Assembly (NCBI GenBank): GCA_965198185.1
Contig: CBDAOU010000001.1
Span: forward strand, 248,001-312,000
Source: JAJECS01 sp965198185
GTDB taxonomy: Bacteria; Chloroflexota; UBA11872
Length of the DNA stretch: 64,000 nucleotides
Reading direction: 5' to 3'
In this document: positions 46,991 to 55,248 of the stretch, one piece after another
Position numbering within the stretch: the first letter of the stretch is position 1
Layout of the letters: every line of letters starts with the position of its first letter
Notes under the pieces: generated by a model
Told to the model about the DNA's origin: nothing
The model's database searches: none
What the model saw: the letters and a program-made list of their open reading frames with translations, nothing else
Made by a program: the position numbers and the translations under genes

Positions 46991-48343
46991 CTACTGCGCC
47001 GCAACCGCGCGGTCTCGCCGGAGAACCCAGCCGGCCCAGCCGAGCATGGCGAGCACCCCCGCGCCCAGGAAAGCATCCAACGTCCACGCCACTGCGGTCA
47101 GGCTTTCGTGCCGAAGCCACAACGTAACGGCGCACGCGATGCTGAGCGGAACAAGCACAACCCATACGCGAAGCGTACCGGCCCCGATGTGGAAGTACGT
47201 CAGAAGGGTCAAGAGCGCGAGGAGTGACCCAACGAGGGTGTAGCCCCAAAGCAATGGAGGATCGGGGACGTAGCGGTCCGCGAAGATGATCTGAAACACG
47301 AGCTCGGGCGCGGCCACGATCACAAGGGCCGCGCCGCCACTGATGAGGACCGTGAACACGGCGGTGACCGCAAAGGTGCGCGTCAGCGGCTCACCGGCGG
47401 CTACGTGCCGAATGATGTGCGGGAGCACAACTTGGGCAGCGGGCGCCGATGCAAAGAGGACGATGCGGCCAACGAGCGCGGAGGCGGCGTACAACGACGC
47501 ACTGGCGTCGTCGAAGAAGTGCCGCACGACCAAGACGTCCACATTCATCAGGACCGCCAGCGACAGACTCAGCAACCCAACCCGCACGTGAGCCGACATC
47601 CCGCTCGCGTCCGGCGGGGTCTCGGCCGGCGCCTCCGTGGTCGCCCGGGCGATGTAGGGCGCGGCGATCACCACGACCAGCACGCCGAACAGACCGGACA
47701 GCGCGGATGCGGCGATGCCGCCCGCCACGCCAAACCCGAGCGCAACCAACCCGATGCCAATGCCCGCACGCAGCGCGCCGTCCACGAGACTAGAGGCCCC
47801 GAGCAACAGAAACGCCCGCAGCCCGGTCAGCAGCGCCTTGGTGAAGGGCACCACAAAGGCGATGGCAACCGCACAGCCCAGCCAGATGATCGCGGCGCGG
47901 TTGTCGGTCCCAATCAGGAACTCGATGGCGCCGCTCGTCGCGGCGACCACGATCCACGCGACCAATCCAACAAGCCCGCCCCGAACGAGCGCCCGCCGCA
48001 AGACCCCGAGGGCGGCCGAGCGCCCCCGGGCAACGACAGCGAGGCTTGTGACGCGCGTGCCAATCGGCAGCAAGAGCTGCGATGGCACCGAGAGCACGGC
48101 GAACAGCGCGAGGACCGCGTATAGATCCGCGAAATCACCCTCGCCCAGCATCCGACCCATGGCCGACTGGAACCCGAAGGACATCATGCCGGCGAGGAGG
48201 CTGAGGGCACCAAGCACTATCGTGTCGCGGGCGACGACGCGCGGCCCCGAGGAACCGGGATCGGCTGAAGCGCGCGGAGGGTTCGCCCCGCCCTTTGCGC
48301 CGCCAGGGTCGGAACCGGTGGGCGCCCCCGCGGCCTGACGCAC
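46991..48343 (-). CDS. Polysaccharide/lipid-linked oligosaccharide flippase (MOP superfamily)
   Basis: About 450 residues with 12-14 predicted membrane helices and the Wzx/MurJ-like pattern (SFGFQSAMGRMLGEGDFADLYAVLALF near 55-82; a second repeat after VGLLSLSLAVLMNVDVLVVRHFF at about 262). These proteins move undecaprenyl-linked glycans across the inner membrane. The N-terminal 35 residues are low complexity, so a later start such as GTG in VVARDTIVLG is possible. It stands between a GT4 gene and the third large membrane module, the expected place for the export step. Confidence 0.85.
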   Translation of the reverse strand: MRQAAGAPTGSDPGGAKGGANPPRASADPGSSGPRVVARDTIVLGALSLLAGMMSFGFQSAMGRMLGEGDFADLYAVLALFAVLSVPSQLLLPIGTRVTSLAVVARGRSAALGVLRRALVRGGLVGLVAWIVVAATSGAIEFLIGTDNRAAIIWLGCAVAIAFVVPFTKALLTGLRAFLLLGASSLVDGALRAGIGIGLVALGFGVAGGIAASALSGLFGVLVVVIAAPYIARATTEAPAETPPDASGMSAHVRVGLLSLSLAVLMNVDVLVVRHFFDDASASLYAASALVGRIVLFASAPAAQVVLPHIIRHVAAGEPLTRTFAVTAVFTVLISGGAALVIVAAPELVFQIIFADRYVPDPPLLWGYTLVGSLLALLTLLTYFHIGAGTLRVWVVLVPLSIACAVTLWLRHESLTAVAWTLDAFLGAGVLAMLGWAGWVLRRDRAVAAQ

Positions 48344-48414
48344 CTCAGGCGTTAGTTCGCTCAGTGTTCTGTCATGCGTGCGAACCCGGAGCGATTATCG
48401 TCGGGCCCGGACAC

Positions 48415-49686
48415 CTACTTGGCCGTGACGTTCGGAGGCCCGGAATGCGGTCGGTCGGAAGACCCGCGTGACTCCCGCGACGCCACCAGCCACGGGTCCA
48501 CGCCGAGCGGATCTTTATCAGCGAGGTCTCCCGTGAGCCACTCAAGCTCGCGCGCGGCAATCGCCGACCAGTCAAGGGAACTCACGCGGGCCAAGCCGCG
48601 CTCGGTAAGCTCGCGACGGACGGGCTCGTCCTCCAGCAGGGACAGAATGTCGTTGGCAAGCGCCGGGATATCGCCCTCGGGAACGGCTCGATAGGCGTCG
48701 CCCCAAACCTCAAGGAGCTCCGGCAGGTCATACGCAACCACCGGGACGCCGAACGCCATGGCTTCGCCAATCGCGATTGACCAGTTTTCCTCATGCGAAG
48801 GGAGCGCGAATAGACGGCAGGCGCGGATGCACTGGAACTTATCAGCAGTACTAATCGCGCCCAGCAGATCGACGTTTCCCGCGAGGCCGCGGCGCCGCGC
48901 GCGTTCCCACACTGCTTGACGGTCGGGGCCGTCGCCGACGACCGCGAGCCTTGCGTCCGGCTTTTGAGCGACGACCAGCTCCCACGCATCAATGAGTTCA
49001 AACACGCCCTTGGATGCGGCGACGCGCCCAACCGACACGGTGTCATATCGGGGCACGTCCGGGCGGTGTGTAACGGCACCGATGGCGGCCAGATCTACGC
49101 CGCAGGCAACCGCGGTGACGCGCCGCATCGGGAATCCGTTGCTTCGAAGCTGGCGGGCGGTGGCGCGGGAAACGCCGAGCGTGCGGTCCGCGAACAGCGC
49201 CGCCAGGAGCAGGGCCAACCGCTGCGCGATGAGAAAGGCGAGCGCGTTGTACCAGCGCGGTCCCTTCCGGCGCCAAAACCTCCAAAGCGGGATGAGGTGT
49301 ACGACGACAGCCAAGCGCACACGCCTCCAGCGTTGCAGCTTGAGCAGCACCCCCGGCAAGACATCGTAGGGCTGATCGTGGGCAGTTACGATCAGATCTG
49401 GGTGGAGTCGCCAAAGCGAAAGAGGAAAGAGCAAGCAAACAGCTATCGAGTGCAGCACTATCCACCATCGGCCTTCGCCGACCCGCCACCGAGTGATATG
49501 TCTCGCCGGTGTGAGCCCCCAGTGCTCACAGGAAAGTCCGGCTTGCTCGCTCCCCATCAGGTGGATGTCATGGCCTGCCCGCTGCCATTGCTTTGCAATC
49601 TCGATGAGCCTGACGCACCCGCCATCGATTTGCTCGCGAACCAAACCGTTCATGATGAGGAGGATGCGCAAGGGGGTCTGCACCAC
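48415..49686 (-). CDS. Family 4 glycosyltransferase, paralogue of 36782
   Basis: GT4 enzyme of about 423 residues from GTG 49686, with the nucleotide-sugar site ENWSIAIGEAMAFGVPVVAYDLPEL and middle VGRVAASKGVFELIDAWELV. The N-terminus RILLIMNGLVREQIDGGCVR supplies what is missing in the paralogue at 36782. The two share most motifs and so are likely duplicates that may act on successive sugars. The upstream gap 49687-49975 includes an AT-rich pocket (about 49830-49900) probably carrying the promoter; no clear hexamer pair was found. Confidence 0.9.
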   Translation of the reverse strand: MVQTPLRILLIMNGLVREQIDGGCVRLIEIAKQWQRAGHDIHLMGSEQAGLSCEHWGLTPARHITRWRVGEGRWWIVLHSIAVCLLFPLSLWRLHPDLIVTAHDQPYDVLPGVLLKLQRWRRVRLAVVVHLIPLWRFWRRKGPRWYNALAFLIAQRLALLLAALFADRTLGVSRATARQLRSNGFPMRRVTAVACGVDLAAIGAVTHRPDVPRYDTVSVGRVAASKGVFELIDAWELVVAQKPDARLAVVGDGPDRQAVWERARRRGLAGNVDLLGAISTADKFQCIRACRLFALPSHEENWSIAIGEAMAFGVPVVAYDLPELLEVWGDAYRAVPEGDIPALANDILSLLEDEPVRRELTERGLARVSSLDWSAIAARELEWLTGDLADKDPLGVDPWLVASRESRGSSDRPHSGPPNVTAK

Positions 49687-49975
49687 GGCAGCGAGCGCGG
49701 GATGCTACCACCGACGCCGCTCTATTGCCAGAAGCGGCGTTGCAATGCCCGGAATCATTCTGCCGTCTCAAGAACCCAAAATTGCACCAACCGGAACGCT
49801 TCATAGTGCTTTGTTTGGCACAGACACTATCCAATATCACGCTCTTAATTCTCGGTTAACATAGTTGTTATCTAATTCTTATACTCGTCGGCATCCGCTC
49901 AGCCTCTGGGTCTATACGAGCGTCGAGCCCACCGCTCACAGCCGCGGCGACTCGTTCGATCTGGCGCTAACGCCT

Positions 49976-51700
49976 CTAGCCGGCCGCGATCGCCGGCGCG
50001 GCCTCGGATGCGGCAGGCTCTAGCAAGCTCGCATCAACAGGCGCCGTTGACCCGCCCGCGGTGAAGAGCCTGGCGGGTAGCTCGGCCACGCCGGTGTCGG
50101 CCGGAGCGGCGCCGGTCTCATCCGCGTCCAATTGGCCCTTCCGGAAGTCGAGCATGTGACCCACGATGTAGCGCGACCCGCGGACCACGTAGTAGCGGAA
50201 GTGGTCGCGGCTCTTCGCCGCGTGCAGCAGCTTGCGCGTGACATACCGTGGCGTCAGAAAGCTGGTGTAGAGCGACTGCACCAAGCCCATGATCTCTGGC
50301 GTCGGGATCGGCGAGCGCAGCACGGGTTCCCGCATGTCATAGCGCTCCCAATGCTCCGGGCCGTCGAACCGAAGCCAATCGTGCTCACGCGCCTGCGCGT
50401 AGAGCTGGGTGCCTGGGTAGGGGATGACAATGGTGCCCTGCAGGGTGTTGATCCAGCCGCGGTCGAAGGTCTCGCGCGTGAAGTCGATGGTCCGCTTGGC
50501 CTCGTCGAAGGTCTCCCACGGGTAGCCAACCATGCACGTCACATGTGGTTCCAGGCCGGCCTCGCTGGCCCATTTGACGGATTCCCACTGCTGGCGAACC
50601 GTCGTGCCCTTGTTGAGAAGATCGAGGGTGCGCTGATTGGCCGACTCGATGCCGTAGAGGATGAAGCGGAAATTGCTGTCCCCCAGCATCTCGTATTCGG
50701 CCTGCGACAGGGCGTCGGCCCGCATGTTGCAGCCCATCATCAAGACCTTGTCCAGTCCGCGCTCGCGGTACCCGGTGCAAAAGTCGGTGAGCCAGCGTCC
50801 GGCGGGAAACGTGCCCGTGTCGTCGAACACCTCTTCGACGCCCAGATCGACGAGCTGCTCAAGCTCGTCCAGATAATCGTCAACCGGCCTTACAGACCAG
50901 GTCGGGAGCATGCTGGTCCAGGAGCAGAAGGTGCAACCGCCACCGCCGTGCCGGGGCCCGCCGGGCACCCGCCGCCGCCACCAGCAATCGGCGCTGCTCG
51001 CCCCGGTGGCCCAGCCATAGGTGCCTTTCTTCAGAAAGTTGCCGTTGCGATAGGCGTAGAGTTCCCACTTCGCCAGCTGGCGGTCGATGTGGGGACGGAC
51101 GGCTTCGCGGACGGGCGGGTCCGGATCTTCCCCGGAATTGACGATTTCGGTCTCGTCGTGGCGCCAGAACACGCCGCCCCCAAGGTCGTCGCGCCCCTCC
51201 AGGAAGTCCGCCAGATTCAGCAGGGCGAAGTCAAACTGGCCGCCCCGGATGACGTAGTCGACGGGACAGAAGAGAAAGGGCTCTTCGGGAAACGCGGTGA
51301 CGTGGTCGCCGACCAGCGCGATGGTCATCGTGGGAAATCGCGACTTGAGATCGCTGATCGCTTGGTAGAGCGGCGGCGCGCTGGGCGTCTTGGTCTCGAT
51401 CATCATCAGGTCGGGCTGGGCCAGCTCGACCTCCCGGCAGTAGGTCTCCCAGTCCCAGCCTTCGGCGATTCCATCCAGCCAGACTGCCTCGTGGCCGTGA
51501 CGCTGCAGCAATGTGGCCGCAAGCGCCGGCAGCACCGGGAAGATGACGGTAGCGTTGTCGCCGACGAACCGGTTCAGCGCGCTCACGATCCCGCGACCCT
51601 CGCTGCGGCCCGTCGAAAAAACCTGATATTGCCGGTTTTGACTGAGGAGCGGGATGCCCTTGGCGCTGTCAAACGGCGGAAAGCTGATGGCAACTCTCAC
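49976..51700 (-). CDS. B12-binding-type radical SAM enzyme with unusual cysteine spacing
   Basis: About 574 residues from GTG 51700. The N-terminal domain (about 1-165) resembles the cobalamin-binding fold of class B radical SAM proteins (TVIFPVLPALAATLLQRHGHEAV, WLDGIAEG). The radical SAM core follows, with CTFCSW giving Cys256 and Cys259; the third cluster cysteine would be Cys239 (ADCWWRRR), 16 residues earlier, instead of the usual three. Later segments such as ILYGIESANQRTLDLLNKG and PYPGTQLYAQA are standard. Such enzymes often methylate unreactive carbons or rearrange lipids and sugars. Substrate unknown. Confidence 0.82.
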   Translation of the reverse strand: MRVAISFPPFDSAKGIPLLSQNRQYQVFSTGRSEGRGIVSALNRFVGDNATVIFPVLPALAATLLQRHGHEAVWLDGIAEGWDWETYCREVELAQPDLMMIETKTPSAPPLYQAISDLKSRFPTMTIALVGDHVTAFPEEPFLFCPVDYVIRGGQFDFALLNLADFLEGRDDLGGGVFWRHDETEIVNSGEDPDPPVREAVRPHIDRQLAKWELYAYRNGNFLKKGTYGWATGASSADCWWRRRVPGGPRHGGGGCTFCSWTSMLPTWSVRPVDDYLDELEQLVDLGVEEVFDDTGTFPAGRWLTDFCTGYRERGLDKVLMMGCNMRADALSQAEYEMLGDSNFRFILYGIESANQRTLDLLNKGTTVRQQWESVKWASEAGLEPHVTCMVGYPWETFDEAKRTIDFTRETFDRGWINTLQGTIVIPYPGTQLYAQAREHDWLRFDGPEHWERYDMREPVLRSPIPTPEIMGLVQSLYTSFLTPRYVTRKLLHAAKSRDHFRYYVVRGSRYIVGHMLDFRKGQLDADETGAAPADTGVAELPARLFTAGGSTAPVDASLLEPAASEAAPAIAAG

Positions 51701-51801
51701 GCGGGTTTATCGTTCCAAGGGTGATGAAGTCGCGGCATCAGACGACTTGCGTCAGACCTGTTCCGCCGCGCAACACGTCGGCTTTATGATTCTAGAACAC
51801 C

Positions 51802-52833
51802 ATGGGTGACTCTGAACCACCGCCCCGAGCGCCGGCTGCGGAGCGTCCCGGACTCCGGGCGCCGGCAGGCCCAGCGTTCGTGGACGTGTCGATCATCATC
51901 GTCGCGGCGTGCAAGACCGCCTTTCTCGACGAGGCGCTGGCGGCGATAGCGACCCTTCAACGTCCGCCGCGGGAGACGATTGTCGTTTTGGACGAGGAAC
52001 CGCCGGGCGGCCTGGGCACGGCGCGCTGCCTGGTCAGTGGACCGATCGGACCGGCGGAAAAGCGCGATATGGGCGCGGCAGCTGCGAGCGGGGCGTGGCT
52101 GGCGTTCCTTGACGATGACGCGTATCCCGCACCCGGCTGGCTTGAAGCGGCGGTGCCCCACATGGAGAACTCGACGGTGGCGGCAGTCGGCGGCCCGGGC
52201 GTCACCCCTCCCAACGATCCATTCCGCGAGCAGGTCTCCGGGTGGACGTACGCGTCATGGATCGTGTCCGGTCCGGCGCGCTTCCGCTATGTGCCGGGCC
52301 GGGGCCGGGCCGTGGACGACTATCCGTCGATGAACCTGATGGTGCGCCGCTCGGCGTTTGAGGCCGTTGGCGGGTTCGACAGCGCCTTCTATCCGGGGGA
52401 GGACACCAAGCTGTGTCTGGAGATCGTTCGCCGCGGCGGCGTCATTCTCTACGAGCCCGGCGCGCTGGTTTATCACCATCGCCGGCCCGTCATGCGCGGC
52501 CATTTGCGGCAGATCGCGCACTACGGGCGGCACCGCGGCTACTTCGCCCGTGTGTTTCCGGAAACCTCTCGCCGACTCCAATATTTCATCCCCAGCCTGT
52601 GGCTGCTGTGGCTCGTGGTCGGCGCGCTGGCCTCGGTTTGGGTTGAGCCGATTCGTTGGGTATTCCTTGGCAGCCTGGCGCTCTACGGCGTGGTGGTGGC
52701 GGGCAGCGCGGTGATGGCGATGCGGGGTGCAGAAAGCGTGGGAATTAGTGTGGCCGTTATCCCCACGATCGTCGCCAGCCACCTTTGCTATGGCTGGCAC
52801 TTCATCGGCGGCCTGGTGCGTTCGCGCCCGTAG
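51802..52833 (+). CDS. Family 2 glycosyltransferase with C-terminal membrane helices
   Basis: GT2 enzyme of about 343 residues. VDVSIIIVAACKTAFLDEAL opens the GT-A domain, LAFLDDDAYPAPGWLEAAV carries the DxD motif, and FDSAFYPGEDTKLCLEIVRRGG the ED-x-E acceptor region. Two membrane segments at the end (about 265-290 and 305-325) tether it. The N-terminal 25 residues are Pro/Ala-rich. It is divergent from the radical SAM gene and convergent with the next GT2. Sugar unknown. Confidence 0.87.
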   Translation: MGDSEPPPRAPAAERPGLRAPAGPAFVDVSIIIVAACKTAFLDEALAAIATLQRPPRETIVVLDEEPPGGLGTARCLVSGPIGPAEKRDMGAAAASGAWLAFLDDDAYPAPGWLEAAVPHMENSTVAAVGGPGVTPPNDPFREQVSGWTYASWIVSGPARFRYVPGRGRAVDDYPSMNLMVRRSAFEAVGGFDSAFYPGEDTKLCLEIVRRGGVILYEPGALVYHHRRPVMRGHLRQIAHYGRHRGYFARVFPETSRRLQYFIPSLWLLWLVVGALASVWVEPIRWVFLGSLALYGVVVAGSAVMAMRGAESVGISVAVIPTIVASHLCYGWHFIGGLVRSRP

Positions 52834-52914
52834 GAGTAACGCCAGCGGCCGCAGGCCGACACAACTGGGGGGAGGTATGTGGCCCGGGGTTGAAGCCGAG
52901 CTTGGAAGTACCGC

Positions 52915-53706
52915 CTACGGTTGCTCGGAAGTCCTCGGCTCGGGAGCGAACCGGCGCAAGCGCCCGGCGACCATCAGGGTCTCCATGAACATTGTGGCGA
53001 CGGTGGTCGGTCGAATGGTGCTCGGATATCGGTCACGCACGATCACCGGCGCCTCGACGATGGTGCGAAAGCCGAGCCGAATCGCCAGCGCCAGGGCCTC
53101 GATGTCAAAGGCAAAGCCGGGCGTACGCACGTGGGGAAAAACCTGCTCGACGACCGGCGCGGCGTAGATCTTCAGCCCGACTTGCGTGTCGCGCACGGCC
53201 AGGCCGAAGAGCAGGCGCGTGAGTTGCCGATATCCCCAGCTATAGATGCGACGCGCCAGCGGATACTCGACCACCGACTGTGCATGCAGCTTCGACCCGA
53301 CCACGATGTCCGCCCGCGACGTGACGTGGAGTCGATAGGCGTCCACGAGGCACTGCGGAGGAATGTCCCCGCCGCCATCGAGAAAGGCCCGCGAGCGCCC
53401 GGCAACCGCCAGCAGCCCCCGGCGAACAGCCTCGCCCTTGCCCGAGTTCCGCTCATGCACGGCGACGCGCAGTCGCTCGTGCTCGATTCTCGCGAGCGCG
53501 TCCGATGTGCCGTCCTCATCACCGTCGACGACGACCAGCACCTCGTAGTCGCAGCCAAGGCCGTCAAGCGCCCGGAGAACCTCAGAGACCTGGTGACCGA
53601 TCACGCCGGACTGCCGGTAGGTCGGAATGACGACCGAGAGGTCGGGAAGCTCTCCGGCTGGCGTATCGCCTTGCTCGGCTGGCTTGAGGGACACGTCGGC
53701 CGCCAT
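52915..53706 (-). CDS. Family 2 glycosyltransferase (dolichyl-phosphate sugar synthase-like)
   Basis: GT2 enzyme of about 263 residues from ATG 53706. DLSVVIPTYRQSGVIG, VLVVVDGDEDGTSDAL, and HERNSGKGEAVRRGLLAVAG resemble polyprenyl-phosphate-glucose/mannose synthases; FLDGGGDIPP replaces the classical DxD (Asp-Gly-Gly-Gly-Asp), and AVRDTQVGLKIY is the typical late motif. Such enzymes make the lipid-phosphate sugars that GT-C proteins use, which would feed the large membrane proteins of this locus. That link is an inference from family and place. Confidence 0.85.
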   Translation of the reverse strand: MAADVSLKPAEQGDTPAGELPDLSVVIPTYRQSGVIGHQVSEVLRALDGLGCDYEVLVVVDGDEDGTSDALARIEHERLRVAVHERNSGKGEAVRRGLLAVAGRSRAFLDGGGDIPPQCLVDAYRLHVTSRADIVVGSKLHAQSVVEYPLARRIYSWGYRQLTRLLFGLAVRDTQVGLKIYAAPVVEQVFPHVRTPGFAFDIEALALAIRLGFRTIVEAPVIVRDRYPSTIRPTTVATMFMETLMVAGRLRRFAPEPRTSEQP

Positions 53707-53910
53707 CACGACTCCTGGTCCGGCCGGGGCGTCCAAATTAGCGCTGGAGGCATCTCAACCATGGTGCTTGCCCCGGGCTCTGAACCCAGCCGTGATCCGT
53801 CGGATGATACGCAACGGCCACCGTAGCGGCGGGCGAGGCTCCTGGCGCCCATCGGCACGCAGCGATGGATCGTGAGCGTCGATCTCTCGCCCCAGCCACG
53901 GTGCCCGGCG

Positions 53911-55248
53911 TTACGACTCTGACTGGCCGTTGGGCGACCGATAGCGCCACAGGATGCTGCCGGCGTTGTGCATGACCAGGCGATCATCGTGGATCGTATC
54001 GGGTGGAGACTCTTCGATCTCGCGCGCAACGGCGTCCGGGTTCTCATAGCCCACGTTGAGGGCGCGGCACTCATCCGGCGGAATCGCGGTTGCCAGGCGG
54101 ACATCGATGCGCGGTGTTTCGCGTCCGTTCACCAAGGGCGCATCGCCCTTGATCAAGACACCGAGCGTAAGCGCCAAGGGACTGACACCGTGGGGCTGCC
54201 AGGCCTCGGGATGGGCGAGGAGATAGGGCCATCCGTGGAGACCGACTTGGCTTATGGCGCGGCCGTGGTTGGCGGATATCTCCCGCACGGCCGGGGCGTA
54301 CAGGACAAGCTCGCCGCCGTCGGCCACTGTGTCGTCGCCCCGGAACACGCCCTTGGCGCCGGTCCAGAGCTCCGGGTACAGCCACGTGCCATCGGGCATG
54401 CGCGGCGTGGCCGCCACCGCGCGCGAGACTTGGCGGGTGGTGTATCGGACGTTGACCTCGGCGCTCAACGCCGCCGCCGCGCGGGTGACCTCGCGCCACC
54501 CGTCGGGCTGCACGAACACGCCCCGCGTGGCTCCTGACGCATCGTCGACCACCAGGGCGATGCTGGTGATGGGAACCGGAACATGTCGGGCCATATCGTC
54601 GATCAGGTCGCGCACGGGGTTGTCAAGTACGCCTTGAATGGCCCGCGCGCCGCGCAAGCTGCCAATGGTGTGAAGGAGGTTGATCATCTCGGGCCCCGAG
54701 ACTCCGGGAAAAATCTGCTTGGCCCCACCCGCAAATCCCGCGCCCTCGTGCGGCTGGACGCGCGTGATGAGGACGACTCGGTCATAGTCGAGCAGGCGGC
54801 GATTGATCCGCACGGGCATGTCGCGGCTGAAGCCCAGCCCCGGCGCAAGGTCCCCGTATTCGCCGAAACGCGCCTGCTGTTCGGCCAGCGGTACGGAACC
54901 GATTTCGACCAAGGCGTCGGCCCGTGCCCACTCGTGGTCGTAGATGGTGACCTCGGGGTAGGCGTCGGATCCGAACACCCACTGTGACTTGGCTGCCGTA
55001 GGCATCGACGCGTGGGTGCCCTGAGCAATCATGACGTCCACGGAAGCAACGCGCCCGCGCAGTGCCTGCCAGACGGCTCGAAAGGTCTGGCTCACCGGAA
55101 GCTTGCGGGTGTCGTCGGGCGCGAGAACGAGCACGCGGGAGGCATCAAGCGGGAGTCCGGCCAGCCCGTCCGCGATCACAGCCGCGGCATCTGGCGCCGT
55201 GACCACGGGCGACGCCGTGGCCTGGAGCACCTGGGATCGGACGGTCAT
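53911..55248 (-). CDS. LarA-like nickel-pincer racemase/epimerase (DUF2088)
   Basis: About 445 residues. LarA-type enzymes interconvert 2-hydroxy acids with a nickel pincer nucleotide bound to a lysine. Motifs present: APDDTRKLP (substrate/cofactor pocket), AQGTHASM (His79), VQPHEGAGFAGGAKQIFPG with His167 and cofactor Lys177, the same ten-residue spacing as in LarA. Its ATG overlaps the pepF stop as ATGA. No larB, larC or larE cofactor genes are in the window. Substrate may be lactate, malate or another hydroxy acid, as homologues vary. Confidence 0.85.
   Translation of the reverse strand: MTVRSQVLQATASPVVTAPDAAAVIADGLAGLPLDASRVLVLAPDDTRKLPVSQTFRAVWQALRGRVASVDVMIAQGTHASMPTAAKSQWVFGSDAYPEVTIYDHEWARADALVEIGSVPLAEQQARFGEYGDLAPGLGFSRDMPVRINRRLLDYDRVVLITRVQPHEGAGFAGGAKQIFPGVSGPEMINLLHTIGSLRGARAIQGVLDNPVRDLIDDMARHVPVPITSIALVVDDASGATRGVFVQPDGWREVTRAAAALSAEVNVRYTTRQVSRAVAATPRMPDGTWLYPELWTGAKGVFRGDDTVADGGELVLYAPAVREISANHGRAISQVGLHGWPYLLAHPEAWQPHGVSPLALTLGVLIKGDAPLVNGRETPRIDVRLATAIPPDECRALNVGYENPDAVAREIEESPPDTIHDDRLVMHNAGSILWRYRSPNGQSES

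Noticed and set aside
50132..51724. Plus-strand open frame of 530 codons
   Set aside because: Antisense to the radical SAM gene, with no recognisable domain.
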